NCBI RefSeq assembly: GCF_000758755.1
Contig: NZ_JRMV01000275.1
Coordinates: forward strand, 124,001 to 188,000
DNA length: 64,000 bases
Direction of reading: 5' to 3'
Origin: Actinomyces sp. S6-Spd3
GTDB lineage: Bacteria > Actinomycetota > Actinomycetes > Actinomycetales > Actinomycetaceae
The notes under the pieces are model-generated. The model saw only the letters and a program-made list of their open reading frames with translations, was not told the DNA's origin and searched no databases. Below are positions 17,452 through 26,100 of the stretch, piece by piece; position 1 is the stretch's first letter; each line of letters begins with the position of its first letter. Both the position numbers and the translations under genes were made by a program.

Positions 17452-18753
17452 ATGGCTACAAGCACTCCTCAATCGAGGACAAAGCGAATCAAGCTCATTC
17501 GCTTGAGCATTGGTTTTACCTTGAGCGCGGTTGCCTGCGCGATCCCCTGGGTTGCCTTGACCTCCGTGATTTTACCGGCCGTTCTTGAGAACATTAACGC
17601 CGCTGGCAAAGAGTCGATGCTGGGTACGATCAACGCCGTTGGTTCCGTAGTCGCACTTCTTGCGAACGTTATTTTCGGTACTTTCTCTGATCTGACGCGT
17701 TCTCGCTTCGGTAAGCGCACTCCGTGGATCATTCTGGGCGGTTTGATTGCTGGTGGTGCAATGGCCCTGCTTGCACTGAACCAGAACTCCTTCCCGATGA
17801 TCCTATTGCTGTGGTGCACCGCCCAGCTGGGATACAACGTCATGCTTGCTCCCTTTGTGGCAACAATGTCTGACCGCATCCCCGACGAGGTTCGAGGCAC
17901 GATCTCGGGCTTCTACGGTGCAGGCATCGCCGCTGGACAGACCATTGGTAACCTTGTTGGCGCGCGCCTACTGAAAGTCGATAACGGGCTGACACACGGA
18001 TGGCTCCTCGGTGCAGCCGTCTTCGCTGCTATCGGTATTGTCACCGTCATTATCTGGCCTCGCGAAGGCGACAACCGAGGCGAATCCGATGAGAGCTTCT
18101 CGGTGAAGCGCATCCTAGAATCTTTCCGTCCACCTAAGAACGCTCCTGATTTCTACTACGCACTTGTTGGCCGCACCTTGATGATGGGCGGCTACTGGAT
18201 GATCAACACCTACCTGCTCTACATCGCTAAGGACTACATCTTCGCAGGTAATTCCAATGCAACCACACTTGCGGCGGAGCTCATTGCCTCGATGGCAGTG
18301 ATTACTCTGGTAGTCTCACTGGTCGCGGCTTTAGGCGCGGGTCCGATTACCGACTACATCGGCCGTCGTAAGCTCCCCGTGGCGCTTGCAAGCGTCCTCT
18401 TCGCCATCGGTTCCGCAATGCCCTTGATCTTCCATACCCAGATGGGCATGTACCTCTTCGCAGGCATCGCAGGGCTCGGTTACGGCGTTTACAACGCAAT
18501 TGATCAAGCACTCAACGTTTCGGTACTCCCCAACCCTGATGAGGCCGGTAAGGACCTAGGAATTTTGAACCTGGCGAACACACTGTCGATGGTCATCGGC
18601 TCACTGATGACCTCTGCAATTGTCGTCATCGTCAAGAACATCACTCATACGACAACAACGCCGACATCGGCCTACACGGTCGTTTTCATCGTTGCGATCA
18701 TCGTCGTTTTGGTCGCCGCATGGCTCATCATGCGCATCAAGAAGGTCAAGTAG
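17452..18753 (+). CDS. MFS/GPH-type sugar permease, probable sucrose transporter
   Basis: Integral membrane transporter of 433 aa with about 12 hydrophobic segments. The loop between helices 2 and 3 reads F-S-D-L-T-R-S-R-F-G-K-R-T-P-W, the signature of the GPH/sucrose-permease branch of the major facilitator superfamily. A similar loop (D-Y-I-G-R-R-K) lies in the second half. The substrate is inferred from the directly upstream sucrose phosphorylase; this pairing is familiar from bifidobacteria. The ATG has GAAGGA at proper distance. A terminator follows. Confidence 0.88.
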   Translation: MATSTPQSRTKRIKLIRLSIGFTLSAVACAIPWVALTSVILPAVLENINAAGKESMLGTINAVGSVVALLANVIFGTFSDLTRSRFGKRTPWIILGGLIAGGAMALLALNQNSFPMILLLWCTAQLGYNVMLAPFVATMSDRIPDEVRGTISGFYGAGIAAGQTIGNLVGARLLKVDNGLTHGWLLGAAVFAAIGIVTVIIWPREGDNRGESDESFSVKRILESFRPPKNAPDFYYALVGRTLMMGGYWMINTYLLYIAKDYIFAGNSNATTLAAELIASMAVITLVVSLVAALGAGPITDYIGRRKLPVALASVLFAIGSAMPLIFHTQMGMYLFAGIAGLGYGVYNAIDQALNVSVLPNPDEAGKDLGILNLANTLSMVIGSLMTSAIVVIVKNITHTTTTPTSAYTVVFIVAIIVVLVAAWLIMRIKKVK

Positions 18754-18773
18754 CCTTCACTCTCGCATATACC

Positions 18774-18811
18774 AAGTGCCCGGTGTTTCAAAAGAAACAC
18801 CGGGCACTTTT
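18774..18811. terminator. Bidirectional terminator between permease and rRNA methyltransferase genes
   Basis: AAGTGCCCGGTGTTTC, an AAAA loop and the exact complement ending CACTT form a 16-bp perfect stem, flanked by TTTT on the + strand. It lies between convergent genes and can serve both. Confidence 0.93.
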
Positions 18812-18840
18812 ATGAATGATTCTTCGTCCCAGCAGAAGAC

Positions 18841-19686
18841 CTAGCCTAGGCGAACGCTCTGCGACGCAAAGAGGCACATCGCAGCGGCGCTTGCAACGTT
18901 GAGGGACTCTGCCTGGCCGCTCATCGGAATCATCACCAGAGCATCGCATGCGGCCATTTCATCATCGCTCATTCCCTGTGCCTCGTTTCCGAAGACCCAT
19001 GCGTGGGTTTGAGCAAGCCAGCCGCGTCTTTCCCAGGCGGCATACGACATTAATGAGCTCAGGCTGTAGGCACCTTGCGCACCGGAAGTCCCGAGGATTG
19101 CAGCATTCATGCCGCGCAAAGTCTGGCAGGCCTCGTCAAAAGATGCAGCGGGGACGATGGGAAGATGGAAAACCGAGCCAGCAGAGGAGCGAATGACCTT
19201 TGGACTGGAAGAATCAACACTTCCCTTGACGCTGATAATTGCCCGAGCCCCCATCGCATCTGCGGTACGCATGATGGTGCCGACATTACCCGGGTCTCTC
19301 CCCTGAGCAATGACGACGAGGGTATCCCCACTTTGGATTTCGGGCAGGGACGTCTCAATTGCCTCTGCACGTGCAACTGCGCAAATTCCCTGGCTGTCGC
19401 GGCTGATTGCTTGGGCGACTTCATCACTGACTTCATGAACCCAGCGGCAGGCCTGCGTTGCCTCGGAAATAAGCTCGCTGTGTAGGCGCGCTGCAGATGC
19501 AGAGTAATACACGTCCTCGACGAAGGAGGAACGATGCCGGACCAGTTCACGAACTGCCTGCGGGCCCTCAACCAGAATTTTCCCGTGCTTGAAACGCGCC
19601 GAACGCCCGGCCAGAGCCGCGACTTTCTTCACGCGTTCAGCATGAGGATTATCGAGGATGGACGGGCGTTCAGAAAAGTTATTCAC
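18841..19686 (-). CDS. SpoU/TrmH-family RNA 2'-O-methyltransferase
   Basis: SPOUT-class RNA methyltransferase of about 281 aa. An N-terminal substrate-binding part begins with V-K-K-V-A-A-L and G-K-I-L-V-E-G-P-Q. The C-terminal knot domain has motif 1 D-P-G-N-V-G-T-I-M-R-T-A-D-A, motif 2 V-F-G-N-E-A-Q-G-M-S and motif 3 I-P-M-S-G-Q-A-E-S-L-N-V. The target nucleotide cannot be read from sequence; 23S rRNA is most likely because of its place after rplT. GTG at 19686 is taken as the start (a TTG lies one codon upstream). It follows rplT by 7 bases. Confidence 0.9.
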   Translation of the reverse strand: MNNFSERPSILDNPHAERVKKVAALAGRSARFKHGKILVEGPQAVRELVRHRSSFVEDVYYSASAARLHSELISEATQACRWVHEVSDEVAQAISRDSQGICAVARAEAIETSLPEIQSGDTLVVIAQGRDPGNVGTIMRTADAMGARAIISVKGSVDSSSPKVIRSSAGSVFHLPIVPAASFDEACQTLRGMNAAILGTSGAQGAYSLSSLMSYAAWERRGWLAQTHAWVFGNEAQGMSDDEMAACDALVMIPMSGQAESLNVASAAAMCLFASQSVRLG

Positions 19687-19693
19687 CAAAAGC

Positions 19694-20074
19694 TCAGGCC
19701 TTGGGGGCGTTCACGTCTGCCGGCAGAGCCTTCTTGGCGACCTCAACGAGAGCGTTGAAGGTGGCAATGTCGTTGACGGCCAGTTCGGCCAGCATGCGAC
19801 GATCGACCTCAACGCCTGCCAGGTTCAGACCCTGGATGAAACGGTTGTAGGTCATGCCCTGTGCGCGGGAAGCAGCGTTGATGCGCTGGATCCACAGGCG
19901 ACGGAAATCGCCCTTCTTCGCCTTGCGGTCACGGTACGAGTACACGAATGAGTGCGTGACCTGTTCCTTGGCCTTGCGGTACATGCGCGAACGCTGGCCA
20001 CGGTAGCCGGATGCCTGGTCAAGTACGGTGCGACGCTTCTTCTTGGCGTTAACAGAACGCTTAACACGTGCCAT
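19694..20074 (-). CDS. rplT: 50S ribosomal protein L20
   Basis: Early-assembly 23S rRNA-binding protein, 126 aa, beginning [15 protein letters not shown] and containing [21 protein letters not shown]20 is the autoregulator of infC-rpmI-rplT operons in several bacteria. Strong AAGGAGA precedes the ATG. A short C-terminal Ala-rich extension is typical of actinobacteria. Confidence 0.98.
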   Translation of the reverse strand: MARVKRSVNAKKKRRTVLDQASGYRGQRSRMYRKAKEQVTHSFVYSYRDRKAKKGDFRRLWIQRINAASRAQGMTYNRFIQGLNLAGVEVDRRMLAELAVNDIATFNALVEVAKKALPADVNAPKA

Positions 20075-20103
20075 TTTCTAAATCTCCTTGTCGAAGGTGC
20101 GGG

Positions 20104-20298
20104 TCACTTGCCCAGCATGGAACGGACGCGCTTGACATCGGCGGTGGCCAGAACCTGATCGGTGGCCAGACGACGGGTCTTGCGGGAGGACTTGTGCTCG
20201 AGGAGGTGGCGTGCGCCTGCCTGCTCGCGCATGATCTTGCCCTTTCCGGTCAAGCGGAAACGCTTCTTTGCACCGGAATGCGTCTTATTCTTCGGCAT
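20104..20298 (-). CDS. rpmI: 50S ribosomal protein L35
   Basis: 64-aa basic large-subunit protein, starting [15 protein letters not shown] and ending R-V-R-S-M-L-G-K. The ATG at 20298 is preceded by a purine-rich stretch (AGAAGAAGGATC). A 16-codon upstream in-frame extension has no homology and is rejected. It lies between infC and rplT in the conserved infC-rpmI-rplT operon. Confidence 0.97.
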   Translation of the reverse strand: MPKNKTHSGAKKRFRLTGKGKIMREQAGARHLLEHKSSRKTRRLATDQVLATADVKRVRSMLGK

Positions 20299-20345
20299 TA
20301 TTTTGATCCTTCTTCTTCCGGACGGGGGCTGAGCCCCTGCCTTCA

Positions 20346-20984
20346 CTACTTCTGTGCATCAGCCTCTTGCGAGGCCGCACGAGCTTGGTCCTTACTGGCG
20401 CGTTCAGCGCGCTTACCGCGGCGTTCTTCACGCTCGGCTTCACGACGCTTACGCTGCTCGTTCACCGCATCGGACTTGCGCTTCGTAGGCGCAAGAACCA
20501 TGGTCATGTTGCGGCCATCTTGACGAGGCATAGATTCGACGGTGGCGAGTTCTCCCACCTCTTCAGCCAGACGCTGCAAGAGTCGGACGCCCGCTTCGGG
20601 TCGTGACTGCTCACGACCGCGGAACATGATCATGACCTTGACCTTGTCACCGGCAGAAAGGAAACGCTCAACGTGTCCCTTCTTAACAGAGAAATCGTGG
20701 TCATCAATCTTCAGTCGGAAACGGATTTCCTTCAGCTGGGTGTTCGCCTGGTTACGGCGAGCATCACGGGCCTTCTGGGCCGCTTCGTATTTGTACTTTC
20801 CGTAGTCCATGAGTTTTGCAACCGGCGGCTTAGCGTCGGGTGCAACCTCGACCAGGTCGAGGCCCGCTTCTTCGGCAAGACGCAGTGCGTCTTCCACGCG
20901 GACAACACCAACCTGTTCTCCTCCGGGTCCCACGAGACGTACCTCGGGAACTCGAATCCGCTCATTGATGCGAGGCTCGCTAAT
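20346..20984 (-). CDS. infC: Translation initiation factor IF-3, ATT start
   Basis: IF-3 prevents premature 50S joining and checks initiator tRNA and codon pairing on the 30S subunit. The N domain has [15 protein letters not shown], then Y-G-K-Y-K-Y-E; the C domain has M-F-R-G-R-E. The conserved protein starts at S-E-P-R-I-N. Directly before it is an ATT codon with AAGGAG spaced six bases upstream, the classical infC arrangement in which IF-3 represses its own synthesis. From this ATT the product is 212 aa with a Lys/Arg/Glu-rich tail. A GTG at 21017 is in frame but lies beside the leader terminator and lacks a ribosome site. Confidence 0.95.
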   Translation of the reverse strand: MSEPRINERIRVPEVRLVGPGGEQVGVVRVEDALRLAEEAGLDLVEVAPDAKPPVAKLMDYGKYKYEAAQKARDARRNQANTQLKEIRFRLKIDDHDFSVKKGHVERFLSAGDKVKVMIMFRGREQSRPEAGVRLLQRLAEEVGELATVESMPRQDGRNMTMVLAPTKRKSDAVNEQRKRREAEREERRGKRAERASKDQARAASQEADAQK

Positions 20985-20990
20985 GAGTGG

Positions 20991-20996
20991 CTCCTT
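20991..20996 (-). promoter_or_regulatory. Ribosome-binding site that fixes the infC ATT start
   Basis: AAGGAG on the minus strand, followed by CCACTC and then ATT AGC GAG CCT. This is the best ribosome site in the region and places initiation at a non-canonical ATT. Confidence 0.85.
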
Positions 20997-21018
20997 CCAC
21001 AGTCGTATCCGTGACACG

Positions 21019-21052
21019 AAAAATGCCTCCGTGCCACTGTGCGCACGAAGGC
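21019..21052 (-). terminator. Attenuator-like terminator in the infC leader
   Basis: On the minus strand GCCTTCGTGC, an 8-base loop and GCACGGAGGC form a 10-bp stem with one G-U pair, followed by ATTTTT. It ends 34 bases before the infC start and lies downstream of a -10-like TAAGAT (21199-21204), so it falls inside the predicted infC leader. It could also terminate transcripts from the SseB gene pair. Confidence 0.75.
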
Positions 21053-21283
21053 TTATCCCGGCAACAACATCCGTCCGGATGCTACCGTTTAACCCGATCC
21101 CCTGGCTCTACGTGGGCAACCCGGTAACCCGGGCGGGAATCAAGGTGGGAGAAACTCCGCTTGCACGATCGGGGCGAAATCCCCGATTGGTCGAAACAAT
21201 CTTAGCAAAAGATTCCATTCAACGCGAAGGCCCTTCACAAGCCACAGCGATGGAATCTCTCACATGCTCGCCCTGTGATGCCC

Positions 21284-22060
21284 CTATCCGGCTAGTGTCC
21301 CCCAGCGCGGAACCCACTGAATATCATCAGCAACGGCTCTCAGACGCTTATTCGAATTCAGAACGTCGATCGTGTGCAAGACTCTTTCGCGCAACTGCGC
21401 ACGATCCGCTTCTTCCACTGCTTGCGGATCAATGACGAGGCTGACCCTACATACACCCATTCCCGCATACTCGACGCTCAGATCAATAATCGATGAGCAT
21501 TCATCCTGTGCCTGCCGGAAAAGAAGGTCCCGTAGTTCCTGATCTTTCCATGCTGGGAGCCAATGATCTCCCTGAGCAAGCGCGCTCGTTGCACTGCGAG
21601 GGATGAGAATATCGCGGCTGCTAGGATCCACGATAACCTTGCCTGCGCTCTCAACTAATGCAGCCAATGCGAGGCGGCGAAAGCTCAGCGCCATGGGACG
21701 AGCATTCGGGTCATACGCGCCCAGTGACTGCGCGGAGGTAAAGGCAGCAATCGCTGGCCCTGCCACCGTTTCAACGCGAAGAAATCCGACGGGATCATGT
21801 CCGGCCTCCCCCGCGTGAATCCCTGTCACCCGAGGATCTTCTTCAACGCGGATCGGGACAATTACGCGTTCGTTTTCGAAGGCATGAACCAGTGCCTCAA
21901 GCTGAGACGCACTACCGTCTTCACCGCTTTGAAGAGCCCGCGCGGTTGCTTCCAAGAGCTGACCAGAATCCTCACGGTTGTGAGAAGCCATCGCTAAGCG
22001 CTGAGCCAAACGGTTCTTCTGCGCCTCTCCGATATCCACCATCAACGCTTCCTGAACCAC
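21284..22060 (-). CDS. SseB-family protein
   Basis: Soluble protein of about 258 aa with the SseB N-terminal domain. Typical family stretches are V-I-V-P-I-R-V-E-E near residue 65, I-A-A-F-T-S-A-Q-S-L-G-A-Y-D-P-N-A-R-P (about 104-122) and the L-A-L-A-A-L-V-E-S-A-G-K-V-I-V-D-P segment. SseB was named for enhanced serine sensitivity; its biochemical role is unknown. The start overlaps the end of the upstream gene by 19 bases. A later in-frame start (M-V-D-I-G, six codons in) is possible. It is the last gene before the infC leader. Confidence 0.78.
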   Translation of the reverse strand: MVQEALMVDIGEAQKNRLAQRLAMASHNREDSGQLLEATARALQSGEDGSASQLEALVHAFENERVIVPIRVEEDPRVTGIHAGEAGHDPVGFLRVETVAGPAIAAFTSAQSLGAYDPNARPMALSFRRLALAALVESAGKVIVDPSSRDILIPRSATSALAQGDHWLPAWKDQELRDLLFRQAQDECSSIIDLSVEYAGMGVCRVSLVIDPQAVEEADRAQLRERVLHTIDVLNSNKRLRAVADDIQWVPRWGTLAG

Positions 22061-22710
22061 ATGAAACGGCCTCGTTTGCCGCCTTTACCATCGGCTTGAA
22101 TCGAATCGGGATAGTCTTCGGGAACCGTACGCCCAAGAAGTAAATCCTCGGTTGCCTGAGGCATTGCTCCAAGCAAAAGCCCCGCTGGAATATCGTCTTC
22201 ACTATGGCCATTGACGTAGCGTTGAGCGGTAATTTGCCCCGAGACTCCCGGTTCGATTCCATCGCCCTCAACGAGCCAGGACATGATCGCAACTGCTCCA
22301 TACTTCGAAAGTCGCGAGATCACAGAAGCAACCTTGTCGACCTCGGCGGGCATCGCTCGACGCCCAGTGAGCAGGACGTTCAGTTCGTCTTCTTGCGTCG
22401 TCTGGGTCTGCACGCGAAGCCAAACTCCCGTCCACGGTTTCAGACGGACCACGGCCTCGTGAATTCCGGAAAGGGCAAGAAGGGAGTGCAGGGCCTCAGC
22501 GGAAGGAATCGGCGCGAGGATCAATGCGACGGAGAGCTTTCCCCCCTCAAGGTGAAGAGCCTCATCAACGGGAGTGTCAAGATCATCAGTGGTTGGGTTC
22601 TGGCTGGCCGCCGCATCTTCCGGCACACCGCCCGCGTCCAAATCGGTTTCCATGCCTGCGACTAGATCGCGAAATTGCGCATCGAGATCCCGATTCTGGT
22701 CTTCAGACAC
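22042..22710 (-). CDS. Uncharacterised protein paired with the SseB-family gene
   Basis: Not recognised by name. The 222-aa product begins at GTG 22710 (M-S-E-D-Q-N-R-D) behind GGGAGGG. The first 75 residues are acidic and low-complexity. Residues about 75-200 look like a folded alpha/beta domain (L-S-V-A-L-I-L-A-P, then A-V-V-R-L-K-P-W-T-G-V-W-L-R-V), and the tail is very basic and aromatic (G-K-R-G-R-F-M-W-F-R-K-R). No TM segment is seen. It overlaps the SseB gene, so the two probably act together. It may correspond to an SseB C-terminal-type domain, but that is a guess. Confidence 0.7.
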   Translation of the reverse strand: MSEDQNRDLDAQFRDLVAGMETDLDAGGVPEDAAASQNPTTDDLDTPVDEALHLEGGKLSVALILAPIPSAEALHSLLALSGIHEAVVRLKPWTGVWLRVQTQTTQEDELNVLLTGRRAMPAEVDKVASVISRLSKYGAVAIMSWLVEGDGIEPGVSGQITAQRYVNGHSEDDIPAGLLLGAMPQATEDLLLGRTVPEDYPDSIQADGKGGKRGRFMWFRKR

Positions 22711-22766
22711 AGGGCCCTCCCACTTCGTGTTGATTACTTGGCCTATCGTATCGCGTGCGCGGCGCG

Positions 22767-22775
22767 TGTGATAAT
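22767..22775 (+). promoter_or_regulatory. Extended -10 element for the S4 protein gene
   Basis: TGTGATAAT gives a TG-extended -10 (GATAAT) about 40 bases before the ATG at 22815. No convincing -35 is seen. It lies in the short divergent gap to the minus-strand gene starting at 22710. Confidence 0.45.
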
Positions 22776-22814
22776 ACGAAGCAAAAAGAAGACTTTGGAA
22801 ACCTAGGAGTCTAT

Positions 22815-23048
22815 ATGTCATCGGTCCCCACAATCGAGGTTCGCGGGGCTATCCGCCTTGGACAGTTCCTGAAACTTTCTGGCCTTGTTGAAGATGGGGC
22901 CGAGGCACGCGAACTCATCCAAAGTGGCGATGTGTGCGTCAATGGCGAGGTAGAGACTAGGCGCGGACATGCCCTTGAGGATGGAGAACTCGTCGAGCTT
23001 CACACCGCCACGGGGACCTACGCGGCGCGCGTGAGCGTCGTCGATTAA
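22815..23048 (+). CDS. Small S4-domain RNA-binding protein (YaaA/YbcJ-like)
   Basis: 77-aa single S4 domain: G-Q-F-L-K-L-S-G-L-V-E-D-G-A-E-A-R, then I-Q-S-G-D-V-C-V-N-G-E-V-E-T-R-R-G and the closing L-E-D-G-E. This small family (YaaA next to recF, YbcJ in E. coli) binds structured RNA; its exact target is unknown. The ATG has AGGAG five bases upstream. It is a single-gene unit, convergent with dnaE. Confidence 0.88.
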   Translation: MSSVPTIEVRGAIRLGQFLKLSGLVEDGAEARELIQSGDVCVNGEVETRRGHALEDGELVELHTATGTYAARVSVVD

Positions 23049-23079
23049 GCGACGAGGCCACCGGCCACCACGCAAAGAT

Positions 23080-23107
23080 GCCGCGCTCCCCCATTGGCGG
23101 CGTTTTC
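23080..23107 (+). terminator. Weak possible terminator after the S4 gene
   Basis: GCCGC ... GCGGC followed by GTTTTCT in the 76-base convergent gap to dnaE. The stem is short and the loop long, so the call is tentative. Confidence 0.3.
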
Positions 23108-23124
23108 TACCGGGTTTCGTGCGA

Positions 23125-26100
23125 TCAGTGCGAGGTTAGAACACCATCCGCACCGACAACCGCCTTCACGTGGCTAAAGAAGGGGCCCGATTGCGTGACT
23201 CGAAGTGAAGAGTCCAGCTCAACGATGGTGACACGTCCGGGTTCACGCAGATGCAGTCGGACGGGTGACGACCCGGGGAAAGTCTCTAGGACTTCCTTGA
23301 GTTCACGCAAAAGCTCAGGTGTGCAGCGCGATGCTGCCAATTCCAGGTCAAGGGGAACATTACCGTCCTCGCGCAATTCCAGGATATTCATGGACTGTCC
23401 GTAGATCGATACCTGTTCGTCACGCGTATTGACGCGCCCTTCAATCTGAACAACCAAGTCGGGAGCAAGGAAAGTCTGGACAGTCTCATAGGCACGGGGG
23501 AAGAAGAGGACTTCCACTGAACCGCTCAGATCTTCAATCGTTGCAATTGCCCAAGGATTGCCCTGCTTCGTGACCTTTGTTTGGACCGCGGAAACCAATC
23601 CCGCGATCTTCACCGTTCGGTCGACCATGGATTCTTCCCCACCGACGATCTGCGCAATTTCGACGTCTTGGTGTCTCTCCAGCGCGCCTTCGAGGCCGCG
23701 CAGAGGGTGGTCCGAGACGTACAGACCCAGCATCTCGCGTTCTTCGGCGAGCTTTTGGCGGCGGTCGAATTCAGGCAGATTCGGGATTTCGATGGCCAGT
23801 GAAGAACCCGGCTCATCTCCCATCCCCATGCCGCCAAAAAGATCAAACTGCCCGATTGCCTCGTTGCGCTTGAGGTCGATCACTGCATCCACGGCCTCGT
23901 CGCAGCGGGCGAGAAGCGAACGGCGGGTGTAGCCAAGCGAGTCGAAAGCTCCCGCACGAATCAAGGACTGAATGGTGCGCTTATTACACACAACCTGGGG
24001 AACCTTGTCGAGGAAGTCTTGGAAGTTGGTGAACTTTCCCTTTTCCTTTCGGGTCTCCACGATGGCATCAACGACGTTGGCTCCAACGTTTTGGATAGCG
24101 TTCAAACCGAAACGAATATCCTGCCCATCAGGAGCAAAGGTTCCCATCGAATGATTGACATCCGGAGGAAGCACCGTGATGCCCATGTGACGGCATTCCG
24201 CCAAATAGAGAGCACGACGGTCCTTGTTGTCCTTCGTTGAGGTCAGCAGGGCTGCCATGTATTCGGTCGGGTAATTCGCTTTCAGGTAAGCAGTCCAGTA
24301 GGACACCAAACCGTATGCCGCAGAGTGTGCCTTGTTAAAAGCGTAGGCAGAGAAGGGAACAACGACGTCCCACAGAGCTTGAATCGATTCCTCGGAGTAC
24401 CCGTTATCGATCATTCCCTGGCGGAAGCCCTTGAACTGTTGGTCCAGAACTTCCTTCTTCTTCTTACCCATGGCCTTACGCAGAATATCTGCCTGTCCCA
24501 GAGAGTAGCCTGCCAGCTTCTGGGCGATCTGCATGACCTGTTCCTGGTAGACGATCAGACCGAAAGTCGTGCCAAGAATGTCTTCGAGTGGCTCCGCGAG
24601 CTCGGGGTGAATAGGGGTGATCTCTTGACGCCCGTTCTTACGCAGCGCGTAGTTCGTGTGGGAATTTGCGCCCATGGGCCCCGGGCGATACAGCGCACCG
24701 ACAGCCGAGATGTCTTCGAAGTTATCGGGTTTCATGAGCTTGAGAAGATCGCGCATGCCACCGCCATCAAGCTGGAAAACACCCAGAGTGTCTCCGCGTC
24801 CCAATAGCTCGTAGGTTGCCGGGTCATCCAGCGCCACATGGTCTAGATCTGGATCTTCTTTCCCGTTGAGCTTGATGTTCTCCAAAGCATCTGAGATGAC
24901 GGTGAGGTTTCTCAGGCCCAAGAAGTCCATCTTGAGCAGGCCGAGCCCTTCACAGGTCGGATAGTCAAACTGCGTAATGATTGCGCCGTCTTGCGGGCGC
25001 TTCATGATCGGGATGATGTCCGTGAGCGTATGCGAAGACATAATGACAGCGCAGGCGTGCACACCCCACTGACGCGTCAGTCCTTCAAGGCCCAGGGCAT
25101 ATTGGACGACCTCGTGAATGTCCGGGTTCTCTTCGTAATACTTACGGAACTCCGCCGCCTCGGCGTAGCGCTTGTCATTCTCGTCGAAGATGCCCGCAAC
25201 AGAAATGTCCTTGCCCATGACCGATGGCGGCAGGGCCTTCGTCAGCTGCTCCCCCACTTTGAAGTCGCGCCCCAAAATACGCGCGGAGTCCTTCAAAGCC
25301 TGCTTCGTCTTGATTCGACCGTAGGTAACGACCTGAGAAATACGGTCTTCGCCGTACTTTTGCTTGACGTACTCGATGACTTCATCGCGACGACGTTCGT
25401 CAAAGTCAACGTCGAAGTCGGGCATCGAAATACGTTCGGGGTTCAAGAAGCGTTCGAAGATGAGCCCGTGGTTGAGGGGGTTAAGCTCCGTAATCTTCAT
25501 CGCGTAGGCGACCATGGATCCTGCACCGGAACCACGGCCCGGCCCCACGCGGATTCCTTGGCTCTTCGCCCAGTTGATGTAGTCCGCAACCGTCAGGAAG
25601 TAACCGGGGAAACCCATCTTGATGATGACGTCTTCCTCGTATTCTGCTTGCTTACGCACAGCGTCTGGAATTCCCTTCGGGAATCGCTCCTGAAGTCCCT
25701 TTTCAACTTCCTTGATGAACCATGAGGTCTTGTCTTCTCCTTCGGGCACCGGGAAGTCAGGCATATACGAGGCGCCTTCCGCGGTGGTACGGAAGTGGAC
25801 CTCGCATCTTTCGGCAATCTCAAGTGTCGAGTCACACGCCTGGGGAAGTTCTTTCCATATCGAGCGCATCTCTTCGGAGGGACGAATGTAGTAGCCATCG
25901 CCGTCGAATTTAAAGCGATCAGGGTCAGAAATCCGCGACCCCGAGTTAATACACAAGAGCGCGTCTTGGATCCCGCGGTCTTCTTTCTTCACATAGTGCG
26001 CATCGTTGGTCGCTACCAGCGGAGCATCCATGAGCTTGGCTAGTTCGAGGAGCTGCTTTTGGGTACGGCGTTCAAACTCAATCCCGTGATCCATGACTTC

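Larger units (their letters stand above)
20985..21204 (-). promoter_or_regulatory. Structured leader of infC-rpmI-rplT
   Basis: The 299-base gap before infC holds no gene. Reading 5' to 3' on the minus strand there is TAAGAT (possible -10), a hairpin ATCGGGG-ATTTCG-CCCCGAT, a CCCGGG-TTA-CCGGG element, a CATCC-GGAC-GGATG element, then the attenuator stem and the infC ribosome site. This resembles ribosomal-protein (L20) leaders in layout. I cannot assign it to a known RNA family by reading. Confidence 0.5.

Noticed and set aside
20985-21017. GTG at 21017 as infC start
   Set aside because: It directly follows the terminator T-run, has no ribosome site and adds nonconserved residues; the ATT at 20984 has AAGGAG.
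23972-25725. Several plus-strand open frames of 60-244 codons
   Set aside because: All are antisense to dnaE and lack domains or start signals.
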